DNA of 64,000 nucleotides from Typhlomys cinereus (lineage: Eukaryota > Chordata > Mammalia > Rodentia > Platacanthomyidae), in the NCBI GenBank assembly GCA_023101885.1, contig JALPQD010000089.1:2279087-2343086 (forward strand), read 5' to 3'. This document shows, piece after piece, positions 10,276 through 22,010 of this stretch. Within the stretch, counting starts at the first letter, position 1. Every line of letters starts with the position of its first letter. Both the position numbers and the translations under genes were made by a program. Below the pieces are notes generated by a model. It did no database searches. It was not told where the DNA came from and saw nothing but the letters and a program-made list of their open reading frames with translations.

Positions 10276-13200
10276 TTACCTATGAGTCTCAAGGTGGGCT
10301 GGGTGGGTTTGGTACTAGGAGCCATCTATTAGGGAATACATACGGCGCTTAATATTCTGGATTTGGGATACCTCACTTAATATACTTGTTTCTAATGACA
10401 TCCATTTCCCAGCAAATTCCAGTAATTCGTCATTTTTGATAGCTCAGTAGTACTCCATGGTATAGATGTACCACATTTTCCTTATCCACTCGTCAACTGT
10501 TGGACATTTGGGTTGATTCCATGACTTTGCTATTGTAAACAGTGCTGCTATGAACATGGTTGTGCATGTGCTATCGAGGTGAACCTCTGCTGTATGGGGG
10601 GGTTATTCCCAAAAGTGGGTCATATGGCATTTCAATCTTTAATTTCTTTAAGAATCTCCAGACGGCTCGCCAGAGTGGCTGTATGAGCCTGCATTCCCGC
10701 CAGCAATGTAGGAGAGTTCCCCTCTCTCCACATCCTCTCCAGCATTTGGTGTTGTTTATATTGTGGATTTTTGCCATCCTGACTGGGGTGAGATGATATC
10801 TCAGGGAAGTTTTGATTTGCATTTCCCTGATGGCTAAGGAAGTGGAGCATTTTTTAAGATATTTGTTAGACATTTTAATTTCTCCCTGGTAAAGTTTCTT
10901 TGAAGTTCCAGGGCCCATTTTTTAATTGGGCCATTGGTTTCCTTGATGTTTAGTTTTCTAAGTTCTTTGTGCACTCTGGACAGTAGAGCTCTATCAGATG
11001 TGTGGTTAGTGAAGATTTTCTCTCATTCTGTGGGTTGCCTTTGAGCTCGTGTTACAATCTCTTTATCTGAACAGAAGCTCTTTAATTTCACAAGGTCCCA
11101 ACTGTTGAGAGTTGGTAGCAGTGACTGTGCCTTTGGATGTCTGTTTAGGAACTGTTGGCCTAGCCCAATCAGCTCGAGGGAGTTCCCTATCCTTTCAACC
11201 ATGGTTTTTATAGTCTCTGGCCTGATATCAAGGTCCTTGATCCATTTGGAATTAAGTCTTGTACATGGTGACAAGTACGGGTCCAGCTTTAATCTTATGC
11301 ATGTGGAGATCCAGTTTTGCCAGCACCATTTGTTGAAGATGCTGTTCTTTTTCCATTGGATTCTTTGGGCCCCTTTGTCAAAGACCAAATGGCTGTAACT
11401 TTGTGGGCTTATATCTGGGTCTTCAATCCTTATCCATTGATCTGTGTGTCTATTTTGGAGCCAGTACCAGGCTGTCTTTATAACTATGGATTTGTAGTAT
11501 AGACTTAGGTTTGGTATGGTAATACCTCCAGCTGTGTTTTTGTTACTCAGGATTGTTTTTGCTATCCTGGGTCTTTTGTGTCTCCATATGAACTTTGAGA
11601 TTATTTGGTCAACTTCTTTGAAGAATTGCTTTGGGATTTTGATTGGTATAACATTGAATCTGTATATTGCCTTTGGTAGGATGGTCATTTTTACAATGTT
11701 GATTCTGCCAATCCAGGAACAAGGGAGGTCTTTCCACCTTCTGGTGTCTTCTGCAATTTCTTTCTTTAGGGTTTTAAAGTTTTCATTGTAAAGGTCTTTT
11801 ACCTCCTTAGTTAGGTTTATACCAAGGTATTTCATTTTTTTAGGGGCTATAGTAAATGGTATTGTTTCTCTCAAGGCTTTTTCACTTCTTTCATTCTGGG
11901 CATATAGGAAGGCCTCTGATTTTTGCACATTTATTTTGTATCCTGCCACCCTGCTGAACTTCTCAATTAGTTCCAGGAGCTTCCTGGTGGAGTTTTTGGG
12001 ATCACTCAGGTATAAGATCATGTCATCTGCAAATAGGGATAGCTTGACTTCTTCCTTGCCGATTTGAATCCCTCTTATGTCCCTTTCTTGTCTTATGGCT
12101 TCAGCTAAGACTTCAAGTACAATATTGAATAGAAGTGGTGAGAGTGGACAGCCTTGTCTAGTTCCTGATCGAAGTGGGAATGCTTCCAATTGTTCCCCAT
12201 TGAGCATAATCCTTGCTGTGGGCTTGTTGTACACAGCTTTTATTATATTGATAAAGGTTCCTTCCATTCCTACTGTCTCTAGCATTTTGATCATAAAAGG
12301 CTGTTGGATCTTGTCAAAAGCTTTTTCTGCATCTATCGAGAGTATCATGTGGTCTTGGACTTTGGACTGGTTTACATGATGAATTACATTTATTGATTTG
12401 CGTATGTTGAACCAACCTTGTGTGCCGGGGATGAAGCCTACTTGGTCCCCATGAATGATCTTTTTAATATGTTTTTGAATCCGATTTGCTAAGACTTTGT
12501 TGAGAATCTTTGCGTCTGTGTTCATCAGGGAGATCGGCCTATAGTTTTCTTTTTTAAGTGAATCTTTATTAGGTTTTGGGATTAAAACGATATTAGCTTC
12601 ATAGAAGGAATTTGGTAGTGTTCCTTCCTTTGCTATTTGATGGAACAGTTTAAGGAGTATTGGTGTTATTAACTCCTTAAATGTCTGGTAGAACTCTGTG
12701 CTGAATCCATCTGGTCCAGGACATTTTTTGGTGGGAAGATTTGAGATTATTTCTTCAATTTCCTTATATGTTATAGGACTATTTAAATAATTCACAACTT
12801 CCTGATTCAATTTAGGTAAGTTGTGTTTACTTAGAAATTCATCCATCTCTTTTGTGTTGTCAAACTTCACAGAGTATAAGTTTTTGAAATACGATGTTAT
12901 AATTCTCTGGATTTCTTGGGTATCAGTAGTGATAACTCCATGTTCATTTCTGATTTTGTTAATTTGGGTTTTCTCTCTCTTGCTTGTAGTTAATTTAGCT
13001 AGGGGTGTATCAATCTTTGATTTTTTCAAAAAACCAGCTTTTTGACTGGTTGATTTTTTCTATTTTTTTCTTAATCTTGATTTCAGATATTTCTCCCCTT
13101 ATTTTGATAATCTCTTCTCTTCTACTACTTTTGGGATCAGATTGCTCCAGTTTCTCTAAAGCTTTAAGCTGGATTGTTAAATTGTTTATTTCTGATGTTT

Positions 13201-14127
13201 CCATTTTTTTGATGTAGGCATTAAGAGCTATGAATTTACCTCTTAGAACAGTTTTCATTGTGTCTCCAGAGATTTTGGTAAGTTGTATTTTCATTATCAT
13301 TCGCTTTCAGGAAATCTTGAATTTCCTGTTTAATTTCTTCTTGAATCCAGTTCTCATTCAGCATCATATTGTTAAGTTTCCAGGAGTTAGTGTATTTTCT
13401 CTTGTTTGTTGTGTTGTGGATGTCCAGCTTTAGGCCATGGTGGTCTGATAGGGCACAGGTTAGAATTTCAACTTTTTTGTATATGTGTAGATTCGTTTTG
13501 TGGCCCAATATGTGATCTATTTTGGAGAAAGTTCCGTGTGCTGCTGAGAAAAATGTGAATTCTTTGGTATGTGGGTGAAAAGTTCGATAGAGATCTGTAA
13601 GGTCCATTTCTTTCAGGGTTTGATTAAGTTTCAAAGTGTCTCTGTTAAGCTTTTGACCTGTTGAGATCAACATGTTGAGAGGGTGGTGTTGAAGTCCCCA
13701 TGAATTATTGTTTGGGGTTGATTTCTTGCTTTAGACGCTGTAGGGTTTTCTTAATGAATGTGAAGGGGCCCATATTAGGTGCATATATGTTCAGTATTGT
13801 GAAGTCTTCCTGGTGAATTGTACCTGTGACTAAAATGTAGTATCCATCCGTGTCTCTTATAATTTTCTTTGGTTTGAAGTCCATTTTGTCTGATATCATA
13901 ATGGCTACCCCTGCCTGTTTTCTGCTTCCATTAGCTTGTAGAATTGTTGACCAGTCTTTTATGTTTATGGCATGCCTATCTTTTGTGGTGAGATGGGTTT
14001 CCTGCAGGCAGCAGATTGATGGATTGTGAGTTTTAATCCAAGTTTGTAATCTGTGTCTCTTGATTGGTGAGTTAATTCCATTAACATTTAGTGTAATAAT
14101 GGAGAAACTATTTTTAATTCCAGACAT
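10276..14127 (-). pseudogene. L1 ORF2p (endonuclease/reverse transcriptase), frameshifted
   Basis: The product would nick target DNA and reverse-transcribe L1 RNA at the nick. The start at 14127 gives the AP-type endonuclease N-terminus, with TLNVNGINSP and a CLQETHL motif carrying the catalytic Glu. The first frame stops at 13705. The endonuclease continues in a second frame to about 13236 (HGTFSKIDHILGHK is visible) and a third to about 13010. The reverse transcriptase lies in a 668-codon frame (13029-11023) with intact motifs: NYRPISLMN, motif [27 protein letters not shown] and the catalytic FADDMILYL. The Cys-rich C-terminus (CWRGCGERG...HCWREC) sits in another frame (10918-10571). At least four frame changes over about 1,284 codons, close to the usual L1 ORF2 length. 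Confidence 0.92.
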
Positions 14128-14177
14128 TTATTATGTTTCATAGTTTTTGTAAGTATATTGCTTTGCTTTTAATGGTG

Positions 14178-15243
14178 TTATACTTGCCTTCTGCTCTCCT
14201 GGATATGCCTGTTTTTTTCTTCACGCTTGAGTATCATTTCTAGCATTTTTTGGAGGCCTGGTTTGGTGGACATGTATCCCTTCAAGTTGTCTTTGTGCTG
14301 GAAGATTTTTCTTTCTCCCTCTATCATGACTGATAGTTTTGCAGGGTAAATCAGCCTGGGTTGACATTTTTGCTCATTCTATACTTGAAGTATGTCTCTC
14401 CAAGCTCTTCTTGCTTTTACTGTTTCGACTGAGAAGTCATTTGTTATTTTAATAAGTTTACCTTTAAAAGTGACTTGTTTTTTCTCCTTTGAAGCTCTCA
14501 GCACCAGTTCTTTATCTTGAATGTGGAGTGTTTTGACTATTATTTGCCATGGCGAGCTTCTGTTTTGGTCATATCTATTTGGGGTGCGGAATGCCTCTTG
14601 TATATGGATGGGCTTCTCTTTTTTTTAGATGAGGAAAGTTTTCCTTGATGATCATTTGAAAAATTTCCTCAGGGGTGGTATTTTGAGATTCTTGCTCTGG
14701 TATTCCATGAATACGCATGTTAGGCTTCTTCAGGGTGTCCCATATCTCCTGGATATTTCTCTCAAGTATCTTTTTGGCTTTAACAACCTCTTCCATTGAG
14801 CTGGTTAATACTCCCACTTTATTTTCAAGGCTTGAAATTCTGTTTTCTGCTTCATTAGTTCTGCTGATAAGACTCTCTGTGGAGTTCTGGGTTGAAGATA
14901 ACTTGTCTTTTAGCTCAGTTTTAAACTGTGCTTGAGTCTGTTTTAACTGCTCTATGCCAGTTTTTGTTTCTTGCACTGTTTTTCTCAACTCCTCCAAGTG
15001 TCTGTTGTGTTCCTCTTCAAAGGGATTGATTCGATTATTTAATTCCTCCCGGATTTCCTCTTTCATAGTATTGAACACAGTAATGATCTTATTTTGAAGG
15101 TCGTTTTCCTGGGTCAGGCTTTCTTGGCCATTTTCCATGGGTTTGTTCTGGTTTGAGTCTGACATTATGGGATTAATTCCTTCAGTGGGAGATTTGTTTA
15201 CTTGAGTGTTGTTTCTCATGGATTTGCACTTTGACTTTGGCAT
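14178..15243 (-). pseudogene. L1 ORF1p (RNA-binding chaperone), frameshifted
   Basis: ORF1p normally trimerises through a coiled coil and coats L1 RNA. The start at 15243 gives MPKSKCKSMRNN, then a long Glu/Lys/Gln-rich coiled coil (about residues 40-160) and the start of the RRM-like domain (NMRIHGIPEQ). The frame shifts at the 8-T run (14619-14626 on the + strand), so it ends early after 222 codons. The C-terminal domain continues in the next frame (QEAFRTPNRYDQNR), is cut by a TAG at 14379-14381, and reaches the normal end at the TAA at 14178-14180. Span is about 355 codons, typical of L1 ORF1p. Confidence 0.9.
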
Positions 15244-15307
15244 TGTCGTTTTAACTCTTAAGATCTTCTTTCAATTTCTGTGCGTTTTTCACTAAACTGA
15301 ATTATTT

Positions 15308-15650
15308 GGCCTGGGGTTTTGGGGGTGGGCGGAGATGGAACTTACCTAGGTCGAGGTGAGTCCAGGCTGGACCCCGCGCCCCGAGCGGCGGAGTGGTTGA
15401 AGGGAGGATTGGGTGTCGGCGGGGTGCTATTTAACTTGGGGGACTTGGGGGCGGGGCCCAGGCGCAGAGGGTGTGTCCTCCTCCTCCTCCCAGGCCCTGC
15501 TTGGCGGCTCTGGCTGGATGGTGGGAGGAGCTGGGTCCCTTGGCGGCCTGGGGTTCTGGGGGTGGACGGGGACGGAACTTACCTAGGTCGCATGGTGAGG
15601 CCTGGCTGGACCGCGTGTGCATCCTGGGCGGCGGAGTGGAGGGAAGGGAG
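15308..15650 (-). promoter_or_regulatory. L1 5' UTR made of tandem monomers
   Basis: Two head-to-tail copies of a GC-rich unit of about 237 bp. The full unit is 15308-15544 and a partial one (106 bp) is 15545-15650. Both open with GGCCTGGGGTT, share GGAACTTACCTAGGTCG exactly, then AGGCTGGACC or TGGCTGGACC, and GCGGCGGAGTGG. This resembles the monomer arrays that act as promoters in mouse L1s, where the outermost unit is usually partial. The outer unit ends exactly at the TSD. A linker of about 64 bp joins the array to ORF1. Promoter function is inferred. Confidence 0.85.
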
Positions 15651-15663
15651 TTTCCTCATTCTT
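15651..15663. repeat. 13-bp TSD, 5' side of full-length L1
   Basis: TTTCCTCATTCTT, identical to 9256-9268. Confidence 0.92.
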
Positions 15664-17199
15664 GTTTGAGAAGTCTAACTTTAAGGAAAAAAATAGCTTT
15701 CCCTTTTCTGTGACTAAAATATATGTGGTAACTGCCACATTTATTAATTAAGACTAAAAGTGACTGCTTTAGGTTGCCTTTGCAAAGAGACCCATCATTT
15801 CTCTGGTCCAGTAAGGATATATTGTACATAAAAAAGAAACTGTAGCTAGAATGCCAAGTCTATGATGGGCCAGTCTCAATGGTTGGTATAGCATTAAATG
15901 TTAAGTGCATGTAGGTTACTCAGCACTCAAAGCAGAAGCAATGTACTTACATGAGTTGGGAAAATACTTATCATGCAGAGGTTTAACAGTGCACTATGTG
16001 ATTGTTTTGTAATAAAGACATCTCTCCTTTCTACTTATTCTTGTTGAATCCTTTACATAGCAACAAGGACTTCCTGTCTGGAACAGACCAGGAACGTTAG
16101 CTAGAGAACGTTATGGAGCAGTCTGAAAAGTGACCAGGAGCACAAGTACGTGTAAACAGGATTCAAATCTGCAAAACACCCATGTCACCATTCACCTGAC
16201 ATCTACTTTGCCTTACCAAGAGCCTGGGTTGCCTTCTAAAACCAGACTCCTGCTAGATTCTCCCTGTTGGGAGAATTCATGTTATCTCTCACATTGAATT
16301 TACTTTTCCAAGTCACATGTGATTGATTTGTATCTTCAAATGTACTTAAGCTTTCTGAATAGGAAATGGTTCCTACCCATCATAGCACAATACCTGTGTC
16401 ATCGGAGAATATGAACACTTGTATCAAGGTCCTCTGTAGGTCGATGAGTCATTTGCTCTAGGAGGATGGAGGTATTATTGTTCACATGCTGTCTCCCTAA
16501 TTGATGAAGCAAATTTTAAAAAAGACCATCTAGTAAATTAGATGTAAACGGGCAGTAGGCTCTTCCCCATCCCCACCCACATTACTTGCTTCAAAAAGGC
16601 AACAGTAATCTCCACAGTGAAAAGTGATACAAGTCAAAAAAGAAAATTCACACAATTGATCTTGTAGTTTACTAGCAGATGATTATTTAACTGTACAAGG
16701 ATATGTAATTTTTGTTCCATAAGTGCTATCAAAGTTATGTGTTCCAAGGACAAATTAAGTGACCTTCTGCAGAAAAGAAAATGCTTGAATTGTTGATTGG
16801 ATGCTAATAAATTCACACCAGGTGAATCTTCCCAAATGTAATTTCAGTGTTAGTGTCTGAGCTCCAGCTGGAGCATCTTGGGATCAGCACCAATTCTGAG
16901 AACCCAGACCTCAGGTCAATTTGCAATTCATAGTTGTTTCCTTGGCTTGAGTGAGATTTAGAATAAAGATTCCTTTGAAAGGTCTCACAGTGGGCACTTT
17001 GGCACTTGGATACACAATACCACATTCCATTTAGCCCAGCAGGCCTAAATGAATACCTACTGTCAGGTGGGAAGAGACAAAACCTCTACCCAAAGTAACT
17101 GATAACTCCTTTTGTACTTGGCCTGCTCATCAGCACCAGCTTTATGTAATTAGAGCTTGACTGTTTCCCCCAAACCGTCACAGTTTGACTCAGAGATTA
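15664..17199. other. unassigned intronic-type sequence
   Basis: No gene or clear repeat. Short open frames on the minus strand near 16634-17025 have no recognisable features. Confidence 0.45.
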
Positions 17200-17202
17200 A
17201 CA

Positions 17203-17285
17203 TTTAAGGGAGAGACAGAGACAGAGACAAAAATAGAGATACACACAGAGAGAGACAGACAGAGACAGAAACAGACAGAGAAAGA
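17203..17285. repeat. degenerate (GAGACA)n purine-rich repeat
   Basis: Interspersed AGAGAC/AGACAG units of simple-sequence origin, imperfect throughout. Confidence 0.8.
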
Positions 17286-17289
17286 AAGC

Positions 17290-17455
17290 GAGCTGATAGG
17301 CAGCTGGGAAAGTCATGATTTGGAGTCAGACTAACCAGGTTTTGTGATTCAGTGGCTGTGTGGCTTTGAATACTACCTTCCTCTACACCCTACACCTTCC
17401 CCTACACCTCCATTTCTTCATCTAGAAATGAAACTAGCAGCATTCACACTGGTGA
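17290..17455 (+). mobile_element. MIR SINE fragment
   Basis: Forward MIR pattern: GATTTGGAGTCAGACTAACC, then a TGTGTGGCTTTGAAT phrase and TTTCTTCATCTAGAAATGA, matching the mammal-wide MIR core. Diverged. Confidence 0.65.
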
Positions 17456-17558
17456 AGGAAGTAGTAGGCGAGCAGCCAATGGCAGCCTCTGCTGCTATGT
17501 TCAAAACTGCTCCACAGGCAGATGAAATGGGGGTTTACATAAACTTAGACTTCACCAT

Positions 17559-17915
17559 AGTTTAAAATGTGAGTTGTCCCCCACAGGCTCATGTGTTTGA
17601 ATCTTTAAATGTTTGGGAAGACCATGGCACCATTAGGAGGTGGAGCCTTGCTGGAGAAGGCACTTCCTAGGGGTGGGCCTTGAGGATGGTTAGTCCTGCC
17701 TAGCTTCAGTCAGTTAGTCTGCTCTAGAGTTTGCAGTTTACAGCTCTCAGCATCCTTGATGAAGCTCATCCAGCTTCTGCCCCCTAGCCATGCTTGTCTA
17801 CTGTGAAGGACTGTGTCTCCTTTCTGGAATCATAATCTGAACAAATCTCCCTTTCTCTCTTAAGTTGTTTGACTTTGAGTGGAGTCTCACAGCAACAGAG
17901 AAGAGTAACCAATAC
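17559..17915 (+). mobile_element. ORR1-like MaLR solo LTR
   Basis: Follows the copy at 8861 through its length: GAGTTGTCCCCCACAGGCTC, GGTGGGCCTTGAGGATGG, CTCTTAAGTTG and AGTAACCAATACA at the end. The first few bases (normally TGGTTTGAATG) are altered. Solo LTR, no internal genes. Confidence 0.8.
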
Positions 17916-18555
17916 AGACTTCCTTCTGAAGGTTGCCAGAAACTGCAGATGCTCCTAGACTTGTATGAGAAAATGTAATTAAGGCAAAACTTCATTTTCA
18001 TTTAAGCTTTTTATGTTTAGACAACCCATTTCCATCAGACCTCTCAAAATCTTGATTAATCCTTTCCTCAGGATCTGAGAACAGGAACAGAGAAGGCAGA
18101 TGCAAATTTCATGCTGACACCAAATGTAAAACCAAAGTTCTAGGTTTACCAAATGCACTTAGTTTTTTCCTATCTTTGATAGCAAAGGGAATGACAGGAT
18201 GTCACATTTTCATCTCTGGGGACTGTGCTTGGCAGGAAAAGGAAACAGGATGAAATGTGGAAAGATTTTAGACTAAACACTGAGCTTCAAATTCTGCCTG
18301 TGACAACATTGCTCTCCAACGGTGACCTTAGATGCCACGTTTCATGAGGTGACTCAGACTGTCACCTGTTCTGTGTGACACACTTGGCTCTTCTAAGGGT
18401 TGTAAGAAATCAAGATCCTTACAGTGCTTAAAAATCAATCTCTTACATAAAAGTGAGATGAGCAATTGTACTACTCCAGGATTGGATGAAACTCACCCTC
18501 TGTGGACACTCTATTCCTGTCTAACATTGGGTCATGGAAAAAACTACAGAGGCAT
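17916..18555. other. unassigned sequence
   Basis: Non-repetitive by eye. No coding or regulatory signal recognised. Confidence 0.45.
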
Positions 18556-18772
18556 TCTAAGCTATTTTTTAAAAATATTTTTAAATTGATTTACTTACAT
18601 CTGTGTACGTGCACATATGCCATGGAGTGTGCGTAGACATCAAAAGACAACCTATGAAAATTAGTTCTCTCTTTTTCTCTTTCTACCATGTGAATTCCAG
18701 GGATCGAACTCAGATTACCAGGTTTGGCAGCAAGCATCTATATACATACTGTGTCGGCTCACTGGCTTCTAT
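18556..18772 (-). mobile_element. B2/B3-related SINE, old
   Basis: Reverse-oriented. The right end carries the tRNA-like head in reverse (GTCGGCTCACTGGCTTC), preceded by an inverted box-B-like GGGATCGAACTCAGATT, with an A/T tail on the left. Closer to mouse B3/B2 wording than to the young B2-like SINE of this genome. Confidence 0.6.
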
Positions 18773-19089
18773 AAAGCATTTCTTAAGTCTTAAATTGGCA
18801 TGTCATTATTCATAACATTCAGTAATCAGGATCAAATCAAATGCACATGCTTGAGACAAGCTGTGTTTGATAAATAATAGTTATGTTGTTGATGTTACTG
18901 AGCACCTGTCTCAGGAGCAAAATGCTTTGCCCAAAAATAGAATTTAGGAAGAGAAGTCTAGCAGCAATATGGAGTCCTGATATTCTGCTGACATTTGTTG
19001 AGTGCTTGCTCGTGAGGACTACAGTACTTTTTTTAATTGTCAGTTTCTTGAGCTAACAAAACGGGAAGGAACTTCCAAACGGCAAAGAG

Positions 19090-19290
19090 AGATCACTGGA
19101 CATTATTGTGCGCCACACGTTGTGCTAAGTACCTCCCAGAAATTAGCTCATGTTATTTTTGCAACAATAAAGTAGGTATTTTCTTATTTAATAAGCGATG
19201 AAACAGGAGTAGAGGGAATTTATATGACTTGTCCATGGTCACAATTAATATGGGCAGATTTGAGGTGTGAACCCAGAAATCTGACTAGAG
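19090..19290 (-). mobile_element. MIR SINE fragment
   Basis: Reverse MIR pattern: GTTGTGCTAAGTACCTCCC, CTCATGTTATTTTTGCAAC, GCGATGAAACAGG, TTGTCCATGGTCACAA and a GTGTGAACCCAG end. The phrases and their order fit MIR. Confidence 0.72.
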
Positions 19291-19827
19291 ATTCACCAAT
19301 AATCAATGCTATACAGAATTTTAGTGAAATGTGAAAAATATTAGGAAATGATGTTCCAGAGCAGAAAAAAATTTCATCGGATCAAGTGTTTACATGGTCC
19401 ACAACATGTGTTCATACTTGAAATTTGCACAGTAAAGCGTACTTAGGGATGAGCAGAAGGGCCAAGCCCCCACTTTTGAATAAGCAATGGACAGAGGACA
19501 GTTGTAACAGTAGCTTCCAAGGCCAGTCATTAACCATATGTCATATGCATTGTCTGTGTGACAAACTATTATTGCCAGACTATAAAACTGACAGCATAAG
19601 ACAAAAAAAAAAAAAAAGTAAACAGGCCATGCCTTTAAACCATATTGCTGTTTTAAATATATATTTCAATAGTCTTTAGGAGAAATATTGTGATCAAATC
19701 TAAAAATATTCACAGAACATTCTTGTCAATCATGCCTGTTTTCTGCAATTGGGTATAATCTCACAGATACATTAATTCGCTTCCTTAATTTTGCAAATGA
19801 GATCGCCAAAACTTAGCAAGTAAGCCA
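19291..19827. other. unassigned sequence with a poly-A run
   Basis: No gene. A 15-A run near 19602-19617 follows non-repetitive sequence and has no L1 or SINE body that I can identify. Confidence 0.4.
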
Positions 19828-20000
19828 TCTAAATGGCTTAGTGGGTAAAGATGCTTGCCTCCAAGTCTGAAAACCTAAGTTACATCCCTTGAGTGTGTGT
19901 GGTAGAAGAAAACCAAATTAGACATGTGTCTTTCAACCACAAGTGTATATTATGGTATGCCTGTGCCCCGACTCACACACGATAAATAAATAATTTAAGG
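19828..20000 (+). mobile_element. tRNA-derived SINE (B4/RSINE-like)
   Basis: AAATGGCTTAGTGGGTAAAG resembles an A-box head, with CTTGCCTCCAAGTCTGAAAA and a decayed B-box following. It ends in ACACACGATAAATAAATAA. Old and only loosely assignable. Confidence 0.5.
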
Positions 20001-21429
20001 TTTAGTAAGTTGTAGTGATAGATATAAGACAGCCAGCTAATGGCAACAACCTTGGAACTAGGGAGCATGCTTTGTAAACCTAAGCCCAGTGTTGTAAAAT
20101 TCAGCTGAATGACAAGTTCTACTGCTAAATAGCAACTACATCATGGAAAAATTGGAAGGAGAATGTGAGTATAAAAATGAAGGAAAACCCTTGCTGTTAA
20201 GTAGTTTAAGGCATAACAGTAAAGACACATTTGCACGTGTATATTATAAAATTCAGTTTATTGGAACAAGTTGAATCTCAGGGGGGATCCTGCATGTTGT
20301 CATCCCTTAACATTTCGATCACTGTGTTTGCTTGTGTTTTAAGGCCTATCCCCTTCACTAGAATTCTCCCTGTCTACAGTTCCTTAACACAGTTCTTAGT
20401 ATCGAATAGGCACTCAATGAATACATGCTGAGCACACAGAATACACACAAAAGCAAAATAATATGGAATCACAGAGATGGAGATGATTAATTAAAATGTA
20501 AATTTGAAATGCACTGGTCAAAGCCAAGTACATTAAACTTTATTAAATTGTCATGACTCCAAGGAGAGGACTCATTTAGCTAGAGAAAGGCCTGTCATTT
20601 TTGACTAATCCATACCTGTGCCTTCAGGCCAAGCCACAGATGAATTACCTCTGATTTGTCAGCGTCTGGCTTATTTTTAACCTGGAAGGATTTTTTTTAA
20701 ACCTTTTGGTAAATTTAGAAAGCCAACTAGGGACTTATAAAATTTTTATCAACAAAACAGTGGTTTCAAATTATAGTCCCCTCTGTAGTTCTGGGTGGGA
20801 TGGCTTAAAAAAACCAGCAACTCTGTTTCAAGAGGGCTTTCCTGGTATGTTCAGGGTTATGCTATGTTCAGAGAAATAACTGTTGATATTTGCTCCATTT
20901 TGGCTCCGTGTATTTAGTCTGACTATGTGTTTCAATGATCTGTTCTTAAGTTGCTTCCTTCTTTTGTATGTGAGAGTGCCCTGCCTCTTTTCTTCTTTCT
21001 CCCTCGCTCTGTCCTTCTGTGCCTTGGTCCTTCCTTTCCTCTCTTTCCTTTCTCTTTCTTTATTCCCTACTGCTTCATTCCATTGTAATTCCTTAGTATG
21101 CTTTCAGTTGCTGCTGTTCATTGTATTTTCATGTTGAAGGCACTCAGTCTAGAAGATAGTATATACCTCTGCCCTGCAGGACCCTCCTCCCTCCTATACA
21201 CCATCTTGTGTGTCCCTGGCCACTAGGAATATATCACTGGACATTTAGTTGAGAAAAGTGAGGAGCAGGCACTTGTAAATAATACATCATGATGCATTAG
21301 TCTTCTGAGGATGTATTCCAGACTTTCTCTCTGCTCCATTTAAATGGATATACTCTAAATGTTCAAATGGACTCAAGCTCTAAAATGAAAAATAAAGATT
21401 TGACTTTCCATATTATCTAACAATTTCAC
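20001..21429. other. unassigned AT-rich sequence
   Basis: No gene recognised. A pyrimidine-rich tract (about 20975-21075, TTTCTCCC and CTTTCC runs) gives long spurious frames. Confidence 0.45.
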
Positions 21430-22010
21430 TTGTGGATAATTATTGATAAAATTGAAATCAGGATCATTAAGATCTATTAATATTCTCTTGTTTAGGCAAT
21501 GCCAGTCCCAAGAGTAGAAACAACCTAAGTGTCAATCAGTAGATTGCCCATATTTTACCATCTGTCATCTATCTATCTTTCTATCAACTATCAATGACCT
21601 ATCTATTTATATTTATCATCTATCTGTCAATTATTCTATCTACCTATCTACCTACCTATCTACCTATTCTATCTACCATCTAGAGTATTCCATTAAACAC
21701 ACAGAAGTACTTACACACATGTGATGAAATATTATATAAATACAGAAAAGAAGAAAATCCTCTTCTCATGCCACAATCTGGGTGACTGTTGAGGATCTTA
21801 TGCAGAGAAGAATAATCCAAGTACAGAAGAATAAATACTAGATGGTATCGGGTAGAAGAAACATCTAAAGTAATTACAGTTACAAACAGAAAGTAGAAAG
21901 TGGTTGCCAGCTGCCGTGGGAGAAGAATTTGGAGGAGGGATGGTTATTCAATAATATAGAATTTTAATAATTCGAGTCAAGAAATTCTACACATCTGATA
22001 TTCAGACTTT
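21430..22010 (+). mobile_element. ancient L1 3' region with tetranucleotide repeat
   Basis: It carries AGTAGAAACAACCTAAGTGT near 21515, which corresponds to the conserved ORF2-end signature of old mammalian L1s. After a (TATC)n array come phrases such as AGAAAGTAGAAAGTGGTTGCCA and a closing region typical of L1M 3' ends. Strongly decayed. Confidence 0.6.
21556..21682. repeat. (TATC)n/(TACC TATC)n microsatellite
   Basis: Imperfect array of ATCT, CTAC and CTAT units. It probably expanded inside the ancient L1. Confidence 0.9.

Larger units (their letters stand above)
9269..15650 (-). mobile_element. Full-length LINE-1, inactivated
   Basis: A complete 6.38-kb L1 on the minus strand. In its own 5' to 3' order it has a tandem-monomer 5' UTR (15650-15308), a linker, ORF1 (15243-14178), a spacer of about 50 bp, ORF2 (14127-10276), and a 3' UTR with a G-rich polypurine tract (seen here as C-runs at about 9330-9410) ending in an A-rich tail at 9269-9300. 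A perfect 13-bp TSD flanks it exactly at the monomer end and the tail end, so it is not 5' truncated. ORF1 and ORF2 carry frameshifts and at least one nonsense change, so it cannot now mobilise itself. Its lineage is shared with most other L1 pieces here. Confidence 0.94.
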
